Assembly (NCBI GenBank): GCA_022486625.1
Contig: JAKVKH010000014.1
Location: 1 to 64,000, forward strand
Source of the DNA: Butyrivibrio sp.
GTDB taxonomy: Bacteria; Bacillota; Clostridia; Lachnospirales; Lachnospiraceae
Direction: 5' to 3'
DNA length: 64,000 nucleotides
Part shown: one piece after another, positions 35,156 through 45,256 of the stretch
Layout: every line of letters starts with the position of its first letter
Position numbering within the stretch: position 1 is the first letter of the stretch
Program-made: the position numbers and the translations under genes
The notes under the pieces: generated by a model
Told to the model about the DNA's origin: nothing
Database searches by the model: none
What the model saw: the letters and a program-made list of their open reading frames with translations, nothing else

Positions 35156-35853
35156 ATGAACAACATTAAAGAATGTTTACAGAAACAGGAAAAGGAAATC
35201 GAATCAATTATCAGTTACGCAGATAAAATTTTTCAAAAATCACCAAATGGAACTCTGCGAACCTGTATGACCAGCGGAATCAGAACTCAGTTTTATTTGA
35301 TTAATGAGCATGCCGATACACAGGGAAAATATCTCGGAAAAAAAGATGAAAAACTGATCCGCGAACTTGCGCAAAAAGAGTATGCACAGAAACTCCTGAA
35401 AGAAGCATACAAAAAACAGCGACTTATAAAGAACTTTTCCAAAGCTTATCTTGATCAGGATTTCAGATATATATATAAATCTTATCGCGGCAAAACAGTG
35501 TATGGTGTTGCCCTATGAACTTCCAGACGACGAATATGTTGAATTCTGGCAACAGGAAGAATATGTAGGTTTTATTGCTCCTGCAGCGCCTGAGCCGGAC
35601 AATATCAATGGGCTTTACACAGAAAAAGGTGAACTGGTACGTTCAAAATCAGAAAAAATAATTGCCGACAAACTCTTCATGATGAAGATTCCCTATCATT
35701 ACGAAAAGCCACTGAAGCTTGACAGTTACGGATATGTTCATCCTGACTTCACAGTGCTGAACAGGTGAACAGCTGCTTCTCACCTATGAAACCAGACTGC
35801 ATCCGCTAAATACAGGCATTATGGACAAACTGATCAGAAAATACCTGCTATGA
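35156..35853 (+). pseudogene. Degraded PD-(D/E)XK nuclease-like gene
   Basis: Three pieces in different frames make up one protein. 35156-35518 gives an N-terminal coiled, Lys/Glu-rich segment (MNNIKECLQKQEKEIESIIS...) ending out of frame near 35500. Frame two continues to 35768 (YELPDDEYVEFWQQEEYVGF...GELVRSKSEKIIADKL...YVHPDFTVL), containing a nuclease-like Glu and the HPDF Asp. Then a stop and loss of the middle, after which a third piece (EQLLLTYETRLHPLNTG...KYLL, stop at 35851-35853) looks like the family C-terminus. At least one frameshift and one internal deletion are needed. It is more AT-rich than its neighbours, which suggests acquired DNA. Confidence 0.75.
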
Positions 35854-35904
35854 ATTCGCACACTGATTCTTATTTCCCCTAAAATCGTTTTTTCCGGATT
35901 TCAG

Positions 35905-36498
35905 TCACTGATCTGTCTTTACTACAATCGTTCCCTCTGCCGTTTCTATTCCAAATGCCTGATAATAGCGTTCTTCCATCGGAATCCATCTGGTGACAAA
36001 GCTCTCATACCGCTGCGGATTTCTGTCCATCAGACGCTTCTTCTGCTCCTCTTTGCCACAGGTCAGAAAAACCTTAAGATCATACTTCATCTGAAGCTCC
36101 GGATGATGCGAATAACTGCCCTCTATTACGTACAATTTCTTCCGGGGCAGTATCTCCTGCTTACGAAAGGTATCATTCATGCAATCATACGGCCTGTAAA
36201 TGATCCCCTTCTGCGCAGTCATCGGCTCTGTTACCTCTGTTCTCAATCTCTCGAAATCCATGTTGCCACCAGGAAACTCCCACCAGCATTCTCTGCGTTT
36301 TTCAAACGGAAGATAAAAATCATCCATGTGAATCACATTGCAGTCATATGTCTGTGCAATTTTCCCGGCGAGTGTACTCTTGCCGCTCCCGCAGCGCCCG
36401 TCGATCGCAATGATAACTGTCCTGTCCTGCTTCAGAAGATTGCCCGCCTGATTCAGAATGCATTCAAACTGTCTGTCTCTTTCCGTGTTCACGTCCAT
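35905..36498 (-). CDS. P-loop kinase, uridine-kinase-like
   Basis: A 197-aa protein with Walker A AIDGRCGSGKSTLA near residue 31-44 and a MDDFYLPFEKR segment as in uridine/pantothenate kinases, followed by VIEGSYSHHPEL (Walker B-like, family typical) and a lid region with DRNPQRYESFVTRWIPME. It probably phosphorylates a nucleoside or small metabolite; the substrate is not clear. GAGGAAG lies seven bases before the ATG. The 244 bases before gltD's stop hold only the gltD terminator. Confidence 0.82.
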   Translation of the reverse strand: MDVNTERDRQFECILNQAGNLLKQDRTVIIAIDGRCGSGKSTLAGKIAQTYDCNVIHMDDFYLPFEKRRECWWEFPGGNMDFERLRTEVTEPMTAQKGIIYRPYDCMNDTFRKQEILPRKKLYVIEGSYSHHPELQMKYDLKVFLTCGKEEQKKRLMDRNPQRYESFVTRWIPMEERYYQAFGIETAEGTIVVKTDQ

Positions 36499-36626
36499 AT
36501 ATCTTCCTCTGGTTCAATTCCTGCTGTTCTGCTGCTCCAGTTGATTATGGCATAATCAACGGGCAGAGTAAATATTGCTGCTACACAAATCGCTATATTG
36601 CCCCGCCTGCATCCATTTCCATATAA

Positions 36627-36680
36627 ACAAAACAGGCGCATACAGAATGCGACTTCTTCGCCATTCTGCGGCGCCTGCTC
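36627..36680 (-). terminator. Terminator of gltBD
   Basis: CAGGCGC...GCGCCTG with an inner CAGAATG/CATTCTG stem; TTTTGTTTAT follows on the minus strand. About 60 bases beyond the gltD stop. Confidence 0.88.
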
Positions 36681-36742
36681 TGATATGCTGATCTGTTTCA
36701 GTCCCGGATGCGCTTTCATGCACCCGCTCTCCTGAAGCGTTC

Positions 36743-38215
36743 TCAGTCTTCCATTCCTGTGTATCCCATCAGGTATTCATCAATTTCCTTTGCACAATGA
36801 CGTCCTTCTGTGATCGCCCATACAACAAGGGACTGTCCGCGATGCATATCTCCTGCGGTGAAGACCTTGTCTGTGCTGGTCTTATACTTCTCTTCTTCCG
36901 TCAGTACTGTATTTCTCTGAGAAAGCTTCACCCCGAAGGCCTGTGCGGTATAATCCTGGCAACCGATAAAGCCTGCTGCGATCAGGAGCAGATCACACTT
37001 CAGTGTCTGTTCCGTACCCGGAATTTCTACCATCTGGCGGTTCTCGAACTTCACCTTTACTGTCCTGATGGCAGAAAGCTTCCCTGCCTTCAGTACAAGT
37101 TCCTTCACGGTTGTCTCATAGATTCTGGGGTCATGTCCGAACAGCGCAATTGCTTCCTGCTGGCCATAATCAGTTTTTAAAACCTTGGGCCATTCCGGCC
37201 ACGGATTGGAAGCTGCACGCTCTGCAGGAGGTTCCGGCATCATTTCAAGCTGTGTGACAGACTTGCATCCCTGACGGATACAGGTACCGACACAGTCATT
37301 ACCGGTATCACCGCCACCGACAATAACCACATTCTTACCTTTGGCACTGATATAAGTGCCCTCTCTGAGATTGGTATCCAGAAGACTCTTCGTAGCAGAG
37401 GTCAGGAAATCAACTGCATAATGAATTTCCTTTACCTTATCCGCATCCTTTACGGCAAGTGCACGCGGCTTTTTGGCCCCGCAGCACAGTGCTACGGCAT
37501 CAAACTTCTTAAGAATATCGGCTGCCTGAACATTTTCACCGATATTCTGGCCTGTCTTAAAGACCACGCCTTCTGCTTCCATGAGCTTTCTGCGTCTTTC
37601 GATTACAGACTTATCCAGCTTCATGTTCGGAATTCCGTACATCAGAAGACCGCCGACGCGATCCTCACGTTCAAATACGGTGACCTGGTGTCCACGGTGA
37701 TTCAGCTGATCAGCCACGGCAAGTCCGGACGGACCTGCACCGATCACCGCTACCTTTTTACCGCTTCTGACCGCCGGAATTCTGGGCTGCATATACCCTT
37801 TTTCAAATGCCGTTTCGATCAGATACAGCTCATTGTTATGAATGGTGACCGGTTCATCATTCATACCGCAGATGCAGGCCTTCTCGCACAGTGCCGGGCA
37901 GACTCTCCCTGTAAATTCCGGGAAATTGCTGGTTTTTAAGAGTCTTGAAAGTGCATGCTGCACATGTCCGTGATAAATCTCATCATTCCATTCAGGAATC
38001 AGATTATGAAGCGGGCATCCGGTCACCATGCCTTTAAGTTTCAGGGCGGACTGGCACAGCGGGACACCACAGTTCATGCAGCGTGCGCCCTGTCTCTTTC
38101 TTTCCTCTTCATCAAGCTGTTCGTGGAACTCATCGTAATTCTTTATTCTTTCTTCTACAGGAACGGTTGTATCTTCGGTTCTCTGATATTCCATAAATCC
38201 GGTTGGCTTTCCCAT
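36743..38215 (-). CDS. gltD: Glutamate synthase small subunit
   Basis: NADPH-dependent flavoprotein of about 490 aa that passes electrons to GltB. The N-terminal region holds cysteines for two [4Fe-4S] centres (ARCMNCGVPLC; CPALCEKACICGM), followed by an FAD site (VIGAGPSGLAVADQL) and an NADPH site (VIVGGGDTGNDCVG), and a final TAGDMHRGQSLVVWAI. Start at MGKPTGFMEYQR, with AGGAAGAG upstream. 41 bases after gltB. Confidence 0.96.
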   Translation of the reverse strand: MGKPTGFMEYQRTEDTTVPVEERIKNYDEFHEQLDEEERKRQGARCMNCGVPLCQSALKLKGMVTGCPLHNLIPEWNDEIYHGHVQHALSRLLKTSNFPEFTGRVCPALCEKACICGMNDEPVTIHNNELYLIETAFEKGYMQPRIPAVRSGKKVAVIGAGPSGLAVADQLNHRGHQVTVFEREDRVGGLLMYGIPNMKLDKSVIERRRKLMEAEGVVFKTGQNIGENVQAADILKKFDAVALCCGAKKPRALAVKDADKVKEIHYAVDFLTSATKSLLDTNLREGTYISAKGKNVVIVGGGDTGNDCVGTCIRQGCKSVTQLEMMPEPPAERAASNPWPEWPKVLKTDYGQQEAIALFGHDPRIYETTVKELVLKAGKLSAIRTVKVKFENRQMVEIPGTEQTLKCDLLLIAAGFIGCQDYTAQAFGVKLSQRNTVLTEEEKYKTSTDKVFTAGDMHRGQSLVVWAITEGRHCAKEIDEYLMGYTGMED

Positions 38216-38256
38216 GATCGTATACTCTTCCTTTCTCATTCTACACTGCAAAAAGA

Positions 38257-41200
38257 TTACTTTTTCATTTCATTGAATGCTTCGAGCTCAGCATTTTCGT
38301 GTGAAATACCCTGTTCCTCGAACTTGCTGATTGCTGTCAGTATCCGCTGATAATCGTTTGGAACGATCTTTTTAAAGTGAGGAAGGTAATCTTCAAAATG
38401 ATCAAGCACTTCTCTGCCAAGAGCCGACTTTGTCTCCTTGACATAATCCTTCAGGATACCTTTCAGCTCTGCAATATCATACTTTTCAGTCACTTCGGTC
38501 ATGGATACCATATCCTTATTCATACGGCGATACAGACTGTGATCCATATCCAGTACGTATGCAATACCGCCACTCATACCTGCTGCAAAATTTTTGCCTG
38601 TTGTGCCAAGAACAACGGCACGTCCGCCGGTCATATATTCAAGCCCGTGATCACCACAGCCTTCAACAACTGCTGTTGCACCTGAATTACGTACGCAGAA
38701 CCGTTCTCCTGCAATACCGCTGACATAGGCCTTACCGCTTGTTGCACCATAGAGTGCCACATTACCGATAATGATATTTTCACTGGCTTTGAATGTGGAC
38801 TTTGCAGGCGGTACAACAATGACCTTACCACCGGACAGGCCCTTTCCAAATCCGTCATTTGCATCTCCGGACAGACGCATCGTCAGTCCCTTCGGAATGA
38901 AAGCACCAAAAGACTGTCCGCCACCGCCATTACAGTTGACCACAAAAGTATCTTCTTTCAGTGAATCACCGAATCTTGCTGTGATCTCAGAGCCGAGAAT
39001 CGTTCCGACTGTACGGTTTGTACTTGATACCTCAACGGTTTCCTCATGATGTGTACCGCTCTTAAGACTTGCTGCAAACTTCGGCAGGAGCTGCGCCTCA
39101 TCCACGGTCTTTTCCAGATGGAAATCAAATACATGCGCAGGATCAAAATGTCTTTCCTTTGCACTTACATATGCAGGATTGATAATTGCAGAAAGGTCTA
39201 CCATGGCTGCTCTTTCTGTAATCTGCTTTGCTTTCATACGCAGACAGTCTGTTCTTCCGACCATCTCATCAATCGTCTTAAAGCCGAGTTTTGCCATGAT
39301 CTCACGCATCTCTTCTGCAATATAAGTCATGAAGTTCATGACATATTCCGGCTTGCCCTTGAATCTCTTACGAAGACACTCATTCTGTGTGGCAATACCG
39401 AAAGGACAGGTATCCTGATTGCAGACTCTCATCATCATACAACCCATGGATACCAGCGGTGCTGTTGCAAAACCGTATTCCTCTGCGCCCAAAAGTGCTG
39501 CAATGACAACGTCTCTTCCGCTCATCAGCTTACCGTCTGTTTCCAGAATCACACGATCACGAAGTCCGTTCTCAATCAATGTCTGATGTGCTTCCGCAAT
39601 ACCCAGTTCCCACGGAAGTCCTGCATTATGAATGGAACTGATCGGCGCTGCGCCTGTTCCTCCGTCATAACCGGAGATCAGAATAACCTGTGCTCCTGCC
39701 TTTGCGACACCGGAAGCAATGGTTCCGACACCGGCTTCAGATACCAGCTTTACAGAAATTCTGGCCTTTCTGTTGGCGTTTTTCAGATCATAAATCAGCT
39801 GTGCCAGATCCTCGATGGAATAAATATCATGATGCGGCGGCGGGGAAATCAGAGATACCCCGGGGGTTGAAAATCTGGTCTTTGCTACCCACGGATATAC
39901 CTTTTTGCCCGGAAGATGTCCACCTTCACCAGGCTTTGCACCCTGTGCCATTTTGATCTGAATCTCCACCGCACTGTTCAGGTATGCACTTGTAACCCCG
40001 AAACGACCGGAAGCCACCTGCTTGATCGCAGAATTCTTTTCTGTTCCGTAACGCTCCGGATTTTCACCGCCTTCACCTGTATTGGACTTACCGCCAAGCC
40101 TGTTCATGGCGATTGCCATCGTCTCATGTGCTTCCTGTGAAATGGAGCCGTAGGACATGGCTCCTGTCTTAAATCTCTTTACAATGGCACTTGCGGGCTC
40201 CACCTCTTCAATCGGAATCTCTTTTCCCTGCGGAACGAATTCCAGAAGTCCTCTTAAGGTATGCGGCAGATCATTATCCACCATGGCCGTATATTCCTTG
40301 AATCTCGCATAATCACCATTCTGCGTAGCCTGCTGCAGCGCAATAATGGTCTGCGGATTGTACATGTGATCTTCCTTGTCTTCACCGCTTCTGAGCTTAT
40401 GCAGTCCCAGAGAGTCAAGAGAAGTGTCCACACCAAGTCCGAGCGGATCAAATGCATGATCATGACGGAAAGTAACGCCTTCTGCAATTTCATCAAGTCC
40501 GATACCGCCCACACGGCTGACTACTCCTGTAAAGTATTTATCAATCACATCTTTTGAAAGACCGATTCCTTCAAAAATACGTGCAGACTGATAGGACTGC
40601 AGCGTGCTGATACCCATCTTGGCAGCGATCTTGACAATGCCGTGGAGGACCGCACTGTTATAATCCTCTATTGCTGTATGATAATCCTTATCCAGAATTC
40701 CGATATCAATCATTTCCGCAATGCACTCATGTGCAAGATACGGGTTGATGGCACGGGCACCAAAGCCCAGAAGCGTCGCCATCTGATGCACATCTCTCGG
40801 TTCACCGCTTTCCAGAATCAGCGAAACTGCTGTTCTTCTCTTCGTACGGACAAGATTCTGCTCTACTGCAGATACTGCCAGAAGCGAAGGAATCGCCACA
40901 TGGTTCTCATCAATACCGCGGTCAGACAGAATAATGATGTTATAGCCCTTGCTGTAAGCACGGTCCACGCTGATACACAGCTGTTCCAGCGCCTTTTCAA
41001 GTGATGTGTTTTTATAATAAAGAATGGAAATCACTTCCGACATAAACCCTTGCTGGTGAAGTGACTTGATCTTCATCAGATCGACTCCTGTCAGAATCGG
41101 ATTATCAACCTCCAGTACTTCGCAGTTATCTCCTTTTTCCTGAAGCAGATTACCATCAGATCCGATATAAACCGTTGTATCCGTGACAATTTCCTCGCGG

Positions 41201-42777
41201 AGGGAATCGATCGGCGGATTGGTAACCTGCGCAAAGAGCTGCTTGAAGTATGAGAACAACAGCTGATGCTTCTCAGACAGAACTGCCAGCGGAATATCAT
41301 GTCCCATGGAGGCTGTTGCCTCAACGCCGTTCATGGCCATCGGAATGATGCTACTCTTGACATCTTCATAGGTATAACCAAATACCTTGTACAGCTTGTC
41401 TCTCATCTCCTGTGTATGTTCCGGAATCTTCTTGTTCGGAATGGACAGATTCTTCAAATACAGAAGGTTCTGATCAAGCCATTCTCCGTAAGGCTGTCTG
41501 TCTGCGTAAAAGCTCTTGCATTCATCATCGGAGATAATCCGTTTCTGCTTTGTATCCACAAGCAGAATACGTCCGGGCTGAAGTCTTGACTTTTTGACGA
41601 TATGCTCCGGTGCAATATCCAGAACACCTACCTCAGAAGACAGAATCAGTCTGTTATCATCTGTGATGTAGTAACGGGAAGGACGAAGGCCGTTACGATC
41701 AAGCGTAGCGCCCACAATATCACCATCAGAGAACAGAATTGCCGCGGGGCCATCCCATGGTTCCATCATGGTCGCATAATAATGATAAAAATCTTTCTTG
41801 GAAGATTCCATTGCCTTGTTATGCTTCCATGGTTCCGGAATCATCATCATGACTGCCAGCGGCAGATCAATGCCATTCATATAGAAGAATTCAAGTGTAT
41901 TATCCATCATGGCAGAATCAGAACCCGTCTTGGTAATGACAGGAAATACCTTTTCCACATCATTTTCCATGATGGGTGATGACATGGTCTCTTCACGGGC
42001 AAGCATACGGTCAATGTTACCGCGGATCGTATTGATCTCACCGTTATGTGCGATCATGCGGTATGGATGCGCGCGCTCCCAGCTGGGTGTCGTATTCGTG
42101 GAGAAACGGGAATGTACCATTGCAATGGCAGTTTTATAATCTCTGCTCTGCAGATCTTCATAGAACGCACGCAGCTGCTTGACAAGAAACATACCTTTAT
42201 AGACAATGGTTCTCGATGAAAGAGAACAGATATAGGTATCCTCAGAACTCTGCTCGAACTCACGTCTGCAGACATACAGTTTTCGATCAAAATCAATTCC
42301 CTTTTCACAGTGCTCCGGTCTTGCAATGAAACACTGCATAATTTCAGGCATGCAGTTTACAGCCACTTCACCAAGTATTTCAGGATGAACCGGTACTTTT
42401 CTCCATCCCAGAAACTTCAGTCCGTTTTTCTCGGCAATCACTTCGAACATACGCATTGCAAAGGTTCTCTTAAGATTGTCCTGCGGGAAAAAGAACATGC
42501 CGACGCCATAATCTCTTGCATTTTCAAGTTCAATGCCAATTTCAGCAGCTGCCTTTGAAAAGAAAGAATGTGAAATCTGAAGCAGAATACCGACACCATC
42601 ACCGACTTTTCCTGTTGCATCCTTGCCGGCACGATGCTCCAGTTTCTCAACAATATGAAGTGCATCATCGAGAACCTGATAATCCTCATGGCCGTCAATA
42701 TTTACGATGGTTCCGATACCGCAGGCGTCATGTTCTTCCTGTGGATTGTAAAGAGCATTTTGATACTGATCTGTCAT
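38257..42777 (-). CDS. gltB: Glutamate synthase large subunit
   Basis: A 1506-aa enzyme that makes glutamate from glutamine and 2-oxoglutarate. The class II amidotransferase domain begins near residue 19, the nucleophile Cys of DACGIGTIVN, so 18 residues are removed on maturation. Later come the FMN/2-oxoglutarate synthase domain (GKSNTGEGGENPERYG; SGYDGGTGAAPISS) and the [3Fe-4S] cluster motif (CNQDTCPFGIATQNE), then the GltB C-terminal beta-helix with many GG/GA repeats (VVNCNGGGGQSFGAF). GAAAGGA lies before the ATG. Preceded by a two-hairpin leader and attenuator. Confidence 0.97.
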   Translation of the reverse strand: MTDQYQNALYNPQEEHDACGIGTIVNIDGHEDYQVLDDALHIVEKLEHRAGKDATGKVGDGVGILLQISHSFFSKAAAEIGIELENARDYGVGMFFFPQDNLKRTFAMRMFEVIAEKNGLKFLGWRKVPVHPEILGEVAVNCMPEIMQCFIARPEHCEKGIDFDRKLYVCRREFEQSSEDTYICSLSSRTIVYKGMFLVKQLRAFYEDLQSRDYKTAIAMVHSRFSTNTTPSWERAHPYRMIAHNGEINTIRGNIDRMLAREETMSSPIMENDVEKVFPVITKTGSDSAMMDNTLEFFYMNGIDLPLAVMMMIPEPWKHNKAMESSKKDFYHYYATMMEPWDGPAAILFSDGDIVGATLDRNGLRPSRYYITDDNRLILSSEVGVLDIAPEHIVKKSRLQPGRILLVDTKQKRIISDDECKSFYADRQPYGEWLDQNLLYLKNLSIPNKKIPEHTQEMRDKLYKVFGYTYEDVKSSIIPMAMNGVEATASMGHDIPLAVLSEKHQLLFSYFKQLFAQVTNPPIDSLREEIVTDTTVYIGSDGNLLQEKGDNCEVLEVDNPILTGVDLMKIKSLHQQGFMSEVISILYYKNTSLEKALEQLCISVDRAYSKGYNIIILSDRGIDENHVAIPSLLAVSAVEQNLVRTKRRTAVSLILESGEPRDVHQMATLLGFGARAINPYLAHECIAEMIDIGILDKDYHTAIEDYNSAVLHGIVKIAAKMGISTLQSYQSARIFEGIGLSKDVIDKYFTGVVSRVGGIGLDEIAEGVTFRHDHAFDPLGLGVDTSLDSLGLHKLRSGEDKEDHMYNPQTIIALQQATQNGDYARFKEYTAMVDNDLPHTLRGLLEFVPQGKEIPIEEVEPASAIVKRFKTGAMSYGSISQEAHETMAIAMNRLGGKSNTGEGGENPERYGTEKNSAIKQVASGRFGVTSAYLNSAVEIQIKMAQGAKPGEGGHLPGKKVYPWVAKTRFSTPGVSLISPPPHHDIYSIEDLAQLIYDLKNANRKARISVKLVSEAGVGTIASGVAKAGAQVILISGYDGGTGAAPISSIHNAGLPWELGIAEAHQTLIENGLRDRVILETDGKLMSGRDVVIAALLGAEEYGFATAPLVSMGCMMMRVCNQDTCPFGIATQNECLRKRFKGKPEYVMNFMTYIAEEMREIMAKLGFKTIDEMVGRTDCLRMKAKQITERAAMVDLSAIINPAYVSAKERHFDPAHVFDFHLEKTVDEAQLLPKFAASLKSGTHHEETVEVSSTNRTVGTILGSEITARFGDSLKEDTFVVNCNGGGGQSFGAFIPKGLTMRLSGDANDGFGKGLSGGKVIVVPPAKSTFKASENIIIGNVALYGATSGKAYVSGIAGERFCVRNSGATAVVEGCGDHGLEYMTGGRAVVLGTTGKNFAAGMSGGIAYVLDMDHSLYRRMNKDMVSMTEVTEKYDIAELKGILKDYVKETKSALGREVLDHFEDYLPHFKKIVPNDYQRILTAISKFEEQGISHENAELEAFNEMKK

Positions 42778-42795
42778 AACCGTTTCCTTTCACCA

Positions 42796-42849
42796 CGAAA
42801 AAAGCAGCAAAAGGGCGCACGTATTTCGTGTTGCGACCCCATTGCCGCT
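42796..42849 (-). terminator. Leader attenuator of gltB
   Basis: An imperfect stem from AGCGGCAA to TTTGCTGCT followed by TTTTTT lies just before the ribosome binding site of gltB. Its 5' arm is also part of a competing hairpin (next entry). Confidence 0.75.
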
Positions 42850-42871
42850 TTCTTTGTATTTTTGTATACAA
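42833..42871 (-). promoter_or_regulatory. Two-hairpin ANTAR-type antiterminator in the gltB leader
   Basis: P1: TTGTAT-ACAAAA-ATACAA (42854-42871), six-pair stem with a six-base loop. A five-base linker follows. P2: GCGGC-AATGGG-GTCGC (42833-42848), five-pair stem with a six-base loop that has A at position 1 and G at position 4. P2 overlaps the attenuator's 5' arm. Two hexaloop hairpins plus terminator is the known ANTAR target architecture; P1 lacks the loop G. Confidence 0.6.
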
Positions 42872-42888
42872 TCTTATGTGTTTTATGC

Positions 42889-42917
42889 ATTATCGCTCTG
42901 CATGGTGAAATTGTCAA
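42889..42917 (-). promoter_or_regulatory. Promoter of gltBD
   Basis: Perfect TTGACA (42912-42917), 17-base spacer, GATAAT (42889-42894). The leader is about 105 bases. Confidence 0.7.
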
Positions 42918-42952
42918 GGGGCATTTTTATCCTGCTGATCATGGTTTATGGT

Positions 42953-44116
42953 TTACACTGCACAGCTGTCAAAGATTTTCACAATATCTTCCTTCTGCAG
43001 ATGTACATAGGAACGTGTGGCAATACCACTGGTTCTGACTGCCTCCGCTGCCATCTCTTCAAATCGTTCCCTGCCGATTCCAAGTCTTAAAAGCGTATCC
43101 GGAAGGCCGCATGCATTGAAGAATTCTCTGGTTCGTTTAATTCCCATATATGCCGCTCTGTATTTGTCCTTCTCATAAATATCCCAGACATTTCGTGCAT
43201 ACATTGCAAAACGGCTGACCGTCTGTTCACCAAGAACATAACTCATCCATGCGGGTGTCAGAACTGCAAGCCCTTCTCCGTGTGTCACATCATAATAAGC
43301 ACTTAGTTCATGCTCCATCGGATGACAGCTCCATGCCCCACCCTTGCCAAGAGTAAGAATATGATTCAGTCCAAGTGTACTTGCCCACATCAGGTTGGAC
43401 CTTGCTTCATAATCATCCGGATGCTCAAGTGCAATGGGACAGTAATGAATACACGTTCTGAGTACACTTTCACACAGACGATCCGTAATATAAGCGCCGT
43501 CATAGGACTGAAAATACTGTTCGATCACATGTGACATGATATCTGCGGTTCCTGCTGCCGTCTGCCTGCCCGGAAGTGTATAGAGATATGTCGGATCACA
43601 GATGGAAAGTGCCGGATAAAGTGTATCACTCACAATTCCCAACTTCTCATGCGTCTCTTCATTGCTGATGATTGCATTATTGTTCATTTCAGAACCGGTT
43701 GCACTGACTGTCAGCACCACGGCAATCGGAAGTGCCTTTGTAATCCTGCTCCCGTCTGTCACAAGGTCCCACGGATCTCCTTCATAAAAGGCACCGCAGG
43801 CAATATTCTTGGCTGCATCAATGCAGCTGCCGCCACCAACCGCCAGTATGACATCGATCTTATGTGCCCTGCAGATGGCCACACCTTCTCTGACCGCAGT
43901 GATCTTCGGATTGGGCGTAATACCGCCAAGCTCGCATACCCGAAAATCCTTCAGCAAATGATGAATCTGATCGTACAACCCGCTCCGTCTGATACTGCCG
44001 CCGCCATACACCATCAGTACATTCTGACCATATTTCGAAAGTTCCTCTGCAAGACATGCAATCTGTCCCTTTCCGAAGCGAATCTGTGTCGGTACACAAT
44101 AGGTAAAGTTATTCAT
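42953..44116 (-). CDS. Iron-containing alcohol dehydrogenase, BDH-like
   Basis: A 387-aa paralogue of the enzyme at 4132-5310. MNNFTYCVPTQIRFGKGQ, VYGGGSIRRSGLYDQ and AVGGGSCIDAAKNIA are the N-terminal and nucleotide motifs; metal ligands lie in DIMSHVIEQYF and HPMEHELSAYYDVTHGEG. It begins 12 bases after the flavin oxidase gene, so it is the last gene of the amine-oxidation operon and could reduce the aldehyde produced there. Confidence 0.9.
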   Translation of the reverse strand: MNNFTYCVPTQIRFGKGQIACLAEELSKYGQNVLMVYGGGSIRRSGLYDQIHHLLKDFRVCELGGITPNPKITAVREGVAICRAHKIDVILAVGGGSCIDAAKNIACGAFYEGDPWDLVTDGSRITKALPIAVVLTVSATGSEMNNNAIISNEETHEKLGIVSDTLYPALSICDPTYLYTLPGRQTAAGTADIMSHVIEQYFQSYDGAYITDRLCESVLRTCIHYCPIALEHPDDYEARSNLMWASTLGLNHILTLGKGGAWSCHPMEHELSAYYDVTHGEGLAVLTPAWMSYVLGEQTVSRFAMYARNVWDIYEKDKYRAAYMGIKRTREFFNACGLPDTLLRLGIGRERFEEMAAEAVRTSGIATRSYVHLQKEDIVKIFDSCAV

Positions 44117-44128
44117 CCCGTCCTCCTC

Positions 44129-45256
44129 TCAGATCTTGGCCCTGAATCTGTCATAATGAAGTGCTGAAAGATCGATCTCCGTTCTGCCCTCTGTCATCAG
44201 CATTGCCAGCTGATGTCCTACCGCCGGTGATATGCCGAAGCCATGCCCGGTGAATGCGCAGGCCGCATAAAGTCCCGGAACCTCATCCACTGTTCCCAGT
44301 ACCGGAACGCCGTCTGCGCTTTTATCACTCCAGCCCGCCCAGGTCCGTACAATTTTGGCATCCGAAAGATCCGGAAAATACTTCATGATTCCACGGCAGA
44401 TACAGGGTGCCGTCATACTGCTCGTCACCGGCGTTCCGTTGTCCTTGTTAAAGCCTTCAAATCCGGAGGAGCCGCCGAATACAAAGGAACCATGCTTTGT
44501 CTGATGTCCGTAAAAGTCCGCTTCCGCCGTTCCCAGCATCTGATCGAACATGTGCGGCTGCGCCTCTGTCACCAGTGCTTCAAGAAGTGACTGCGTCATC
44601 GGTACATCAATGCCGACACTTCCCAGAAGCTCTCTGCTGTGATACCCTGCTGCCACCAGTACCTTTTCCGCTTCATATACATTTTCTTTTGTCACGACCC
44701 TGCGCATCTTCCCGTGAACCGTTTCCAGACGGATGACCTTTTCTCCCGTAATGAAATGAGCGCCCTGCCTTCTGGCTGTTTTATAAAATCCGAGCGTTGT
44801 CGTCAGCGGATTGGCGTGCCCGTCTGTCGGACACCAGCTTGCAACCGTCACCTCTTCTGACAGATACGGATTGATTTCCCGCACCGTTTTTCCATCAATC
44901 ATCCGGACATCCAGTCCGCAGGCCTTTGCCTTGTTCGCCAGATTTTCAAGAATCTTTGCATGTTTTTCATTTTTTCCGAGTCTTAAGTTGCCATCCTGAT
45001 GATATTCGCAGTCCGTTCCCAGTTCATCGGAAAGTGTCGGCCAGAGATTCCTGATGCCGTACATGACAAGCGGCAGTTCTCTCGGATCTCTCCCTGACTG
45101 TCTGACACCTCCGCCGTTTCTGGAAGAGCCTCCGTCACCGATATTGTCACTGCCTTCCAGAACCGTAACACTGACACCTTTTTTCGTCAGATAATAAGCG
45201 GTTGCACAACCGATGATGCCTCCGCCGATGATAATCACATCTGTGCAGTTACTCAT
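44129..45256 (-). CDS. FAD-dependent amino acid/amine dehydrogenase, DAO type (HcnC/OoxB-like)
   Basis: Catalytic flavoprotein of about 375 aa. Rossmann FAD motif VIIIGGGIIGCATAYYL at the N-terminus; NGGGVRQSGRDPRELPL and GHGFGISPAVGHQLAMLM at the end are typical of glycine/D-amino acid oxidase relatives such as HcnC, OoxB, SoxB. The start MSNCTDVIII follows GGAGGG. It overlaps the small BFD-like gene. With the two next genes upstream it makes a membrane-free multi-subunit dehydrogenase that removes hydride from a C-N bond and passes electrons to iron-sulfur centres instead of oxygen. Confidence 0.87.
   Translation of the reverse strand: MSNCTDVIIIGGGIIGCATAYYLTKKGVSVTVLEGSDNIGDGGSSRNGGGVRQSGRDPRELPLVMYGIRNLWPTLSDELGTDCEYHQDGNLRLGKNEKHAKILENLANKAKACGLDVRMIDGKTVREINPYLSEEVTVASWCPTDGHANPLTTTLGFYKTARRQGAHFITGEKVIRLETVHGKMRRVVTKENVYEAEKVLVAAGYHSRELLGSVGIDVPMTQSLLEALVTEAQPHMFDQMLGTAEADFYGHQTKHGSFVFGGSSGFEGFNKDNGTPVTSSMTAPCICRGIMKYFPDLSDAKIVRTWAGWSDKSADGVPVLGTVDEVPGLYAACAFTGHGFGISPAVGHQLAMLMTEGRTEIDLSALHYDRFRAKI

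Noticed and set aside
38377..42559. Several long plus-strand frames opposite gltB (up to 274 aa)
   Set aside because: Shadows of a well-conserved gene; Cys/His-rich composition and no ribosome sites.
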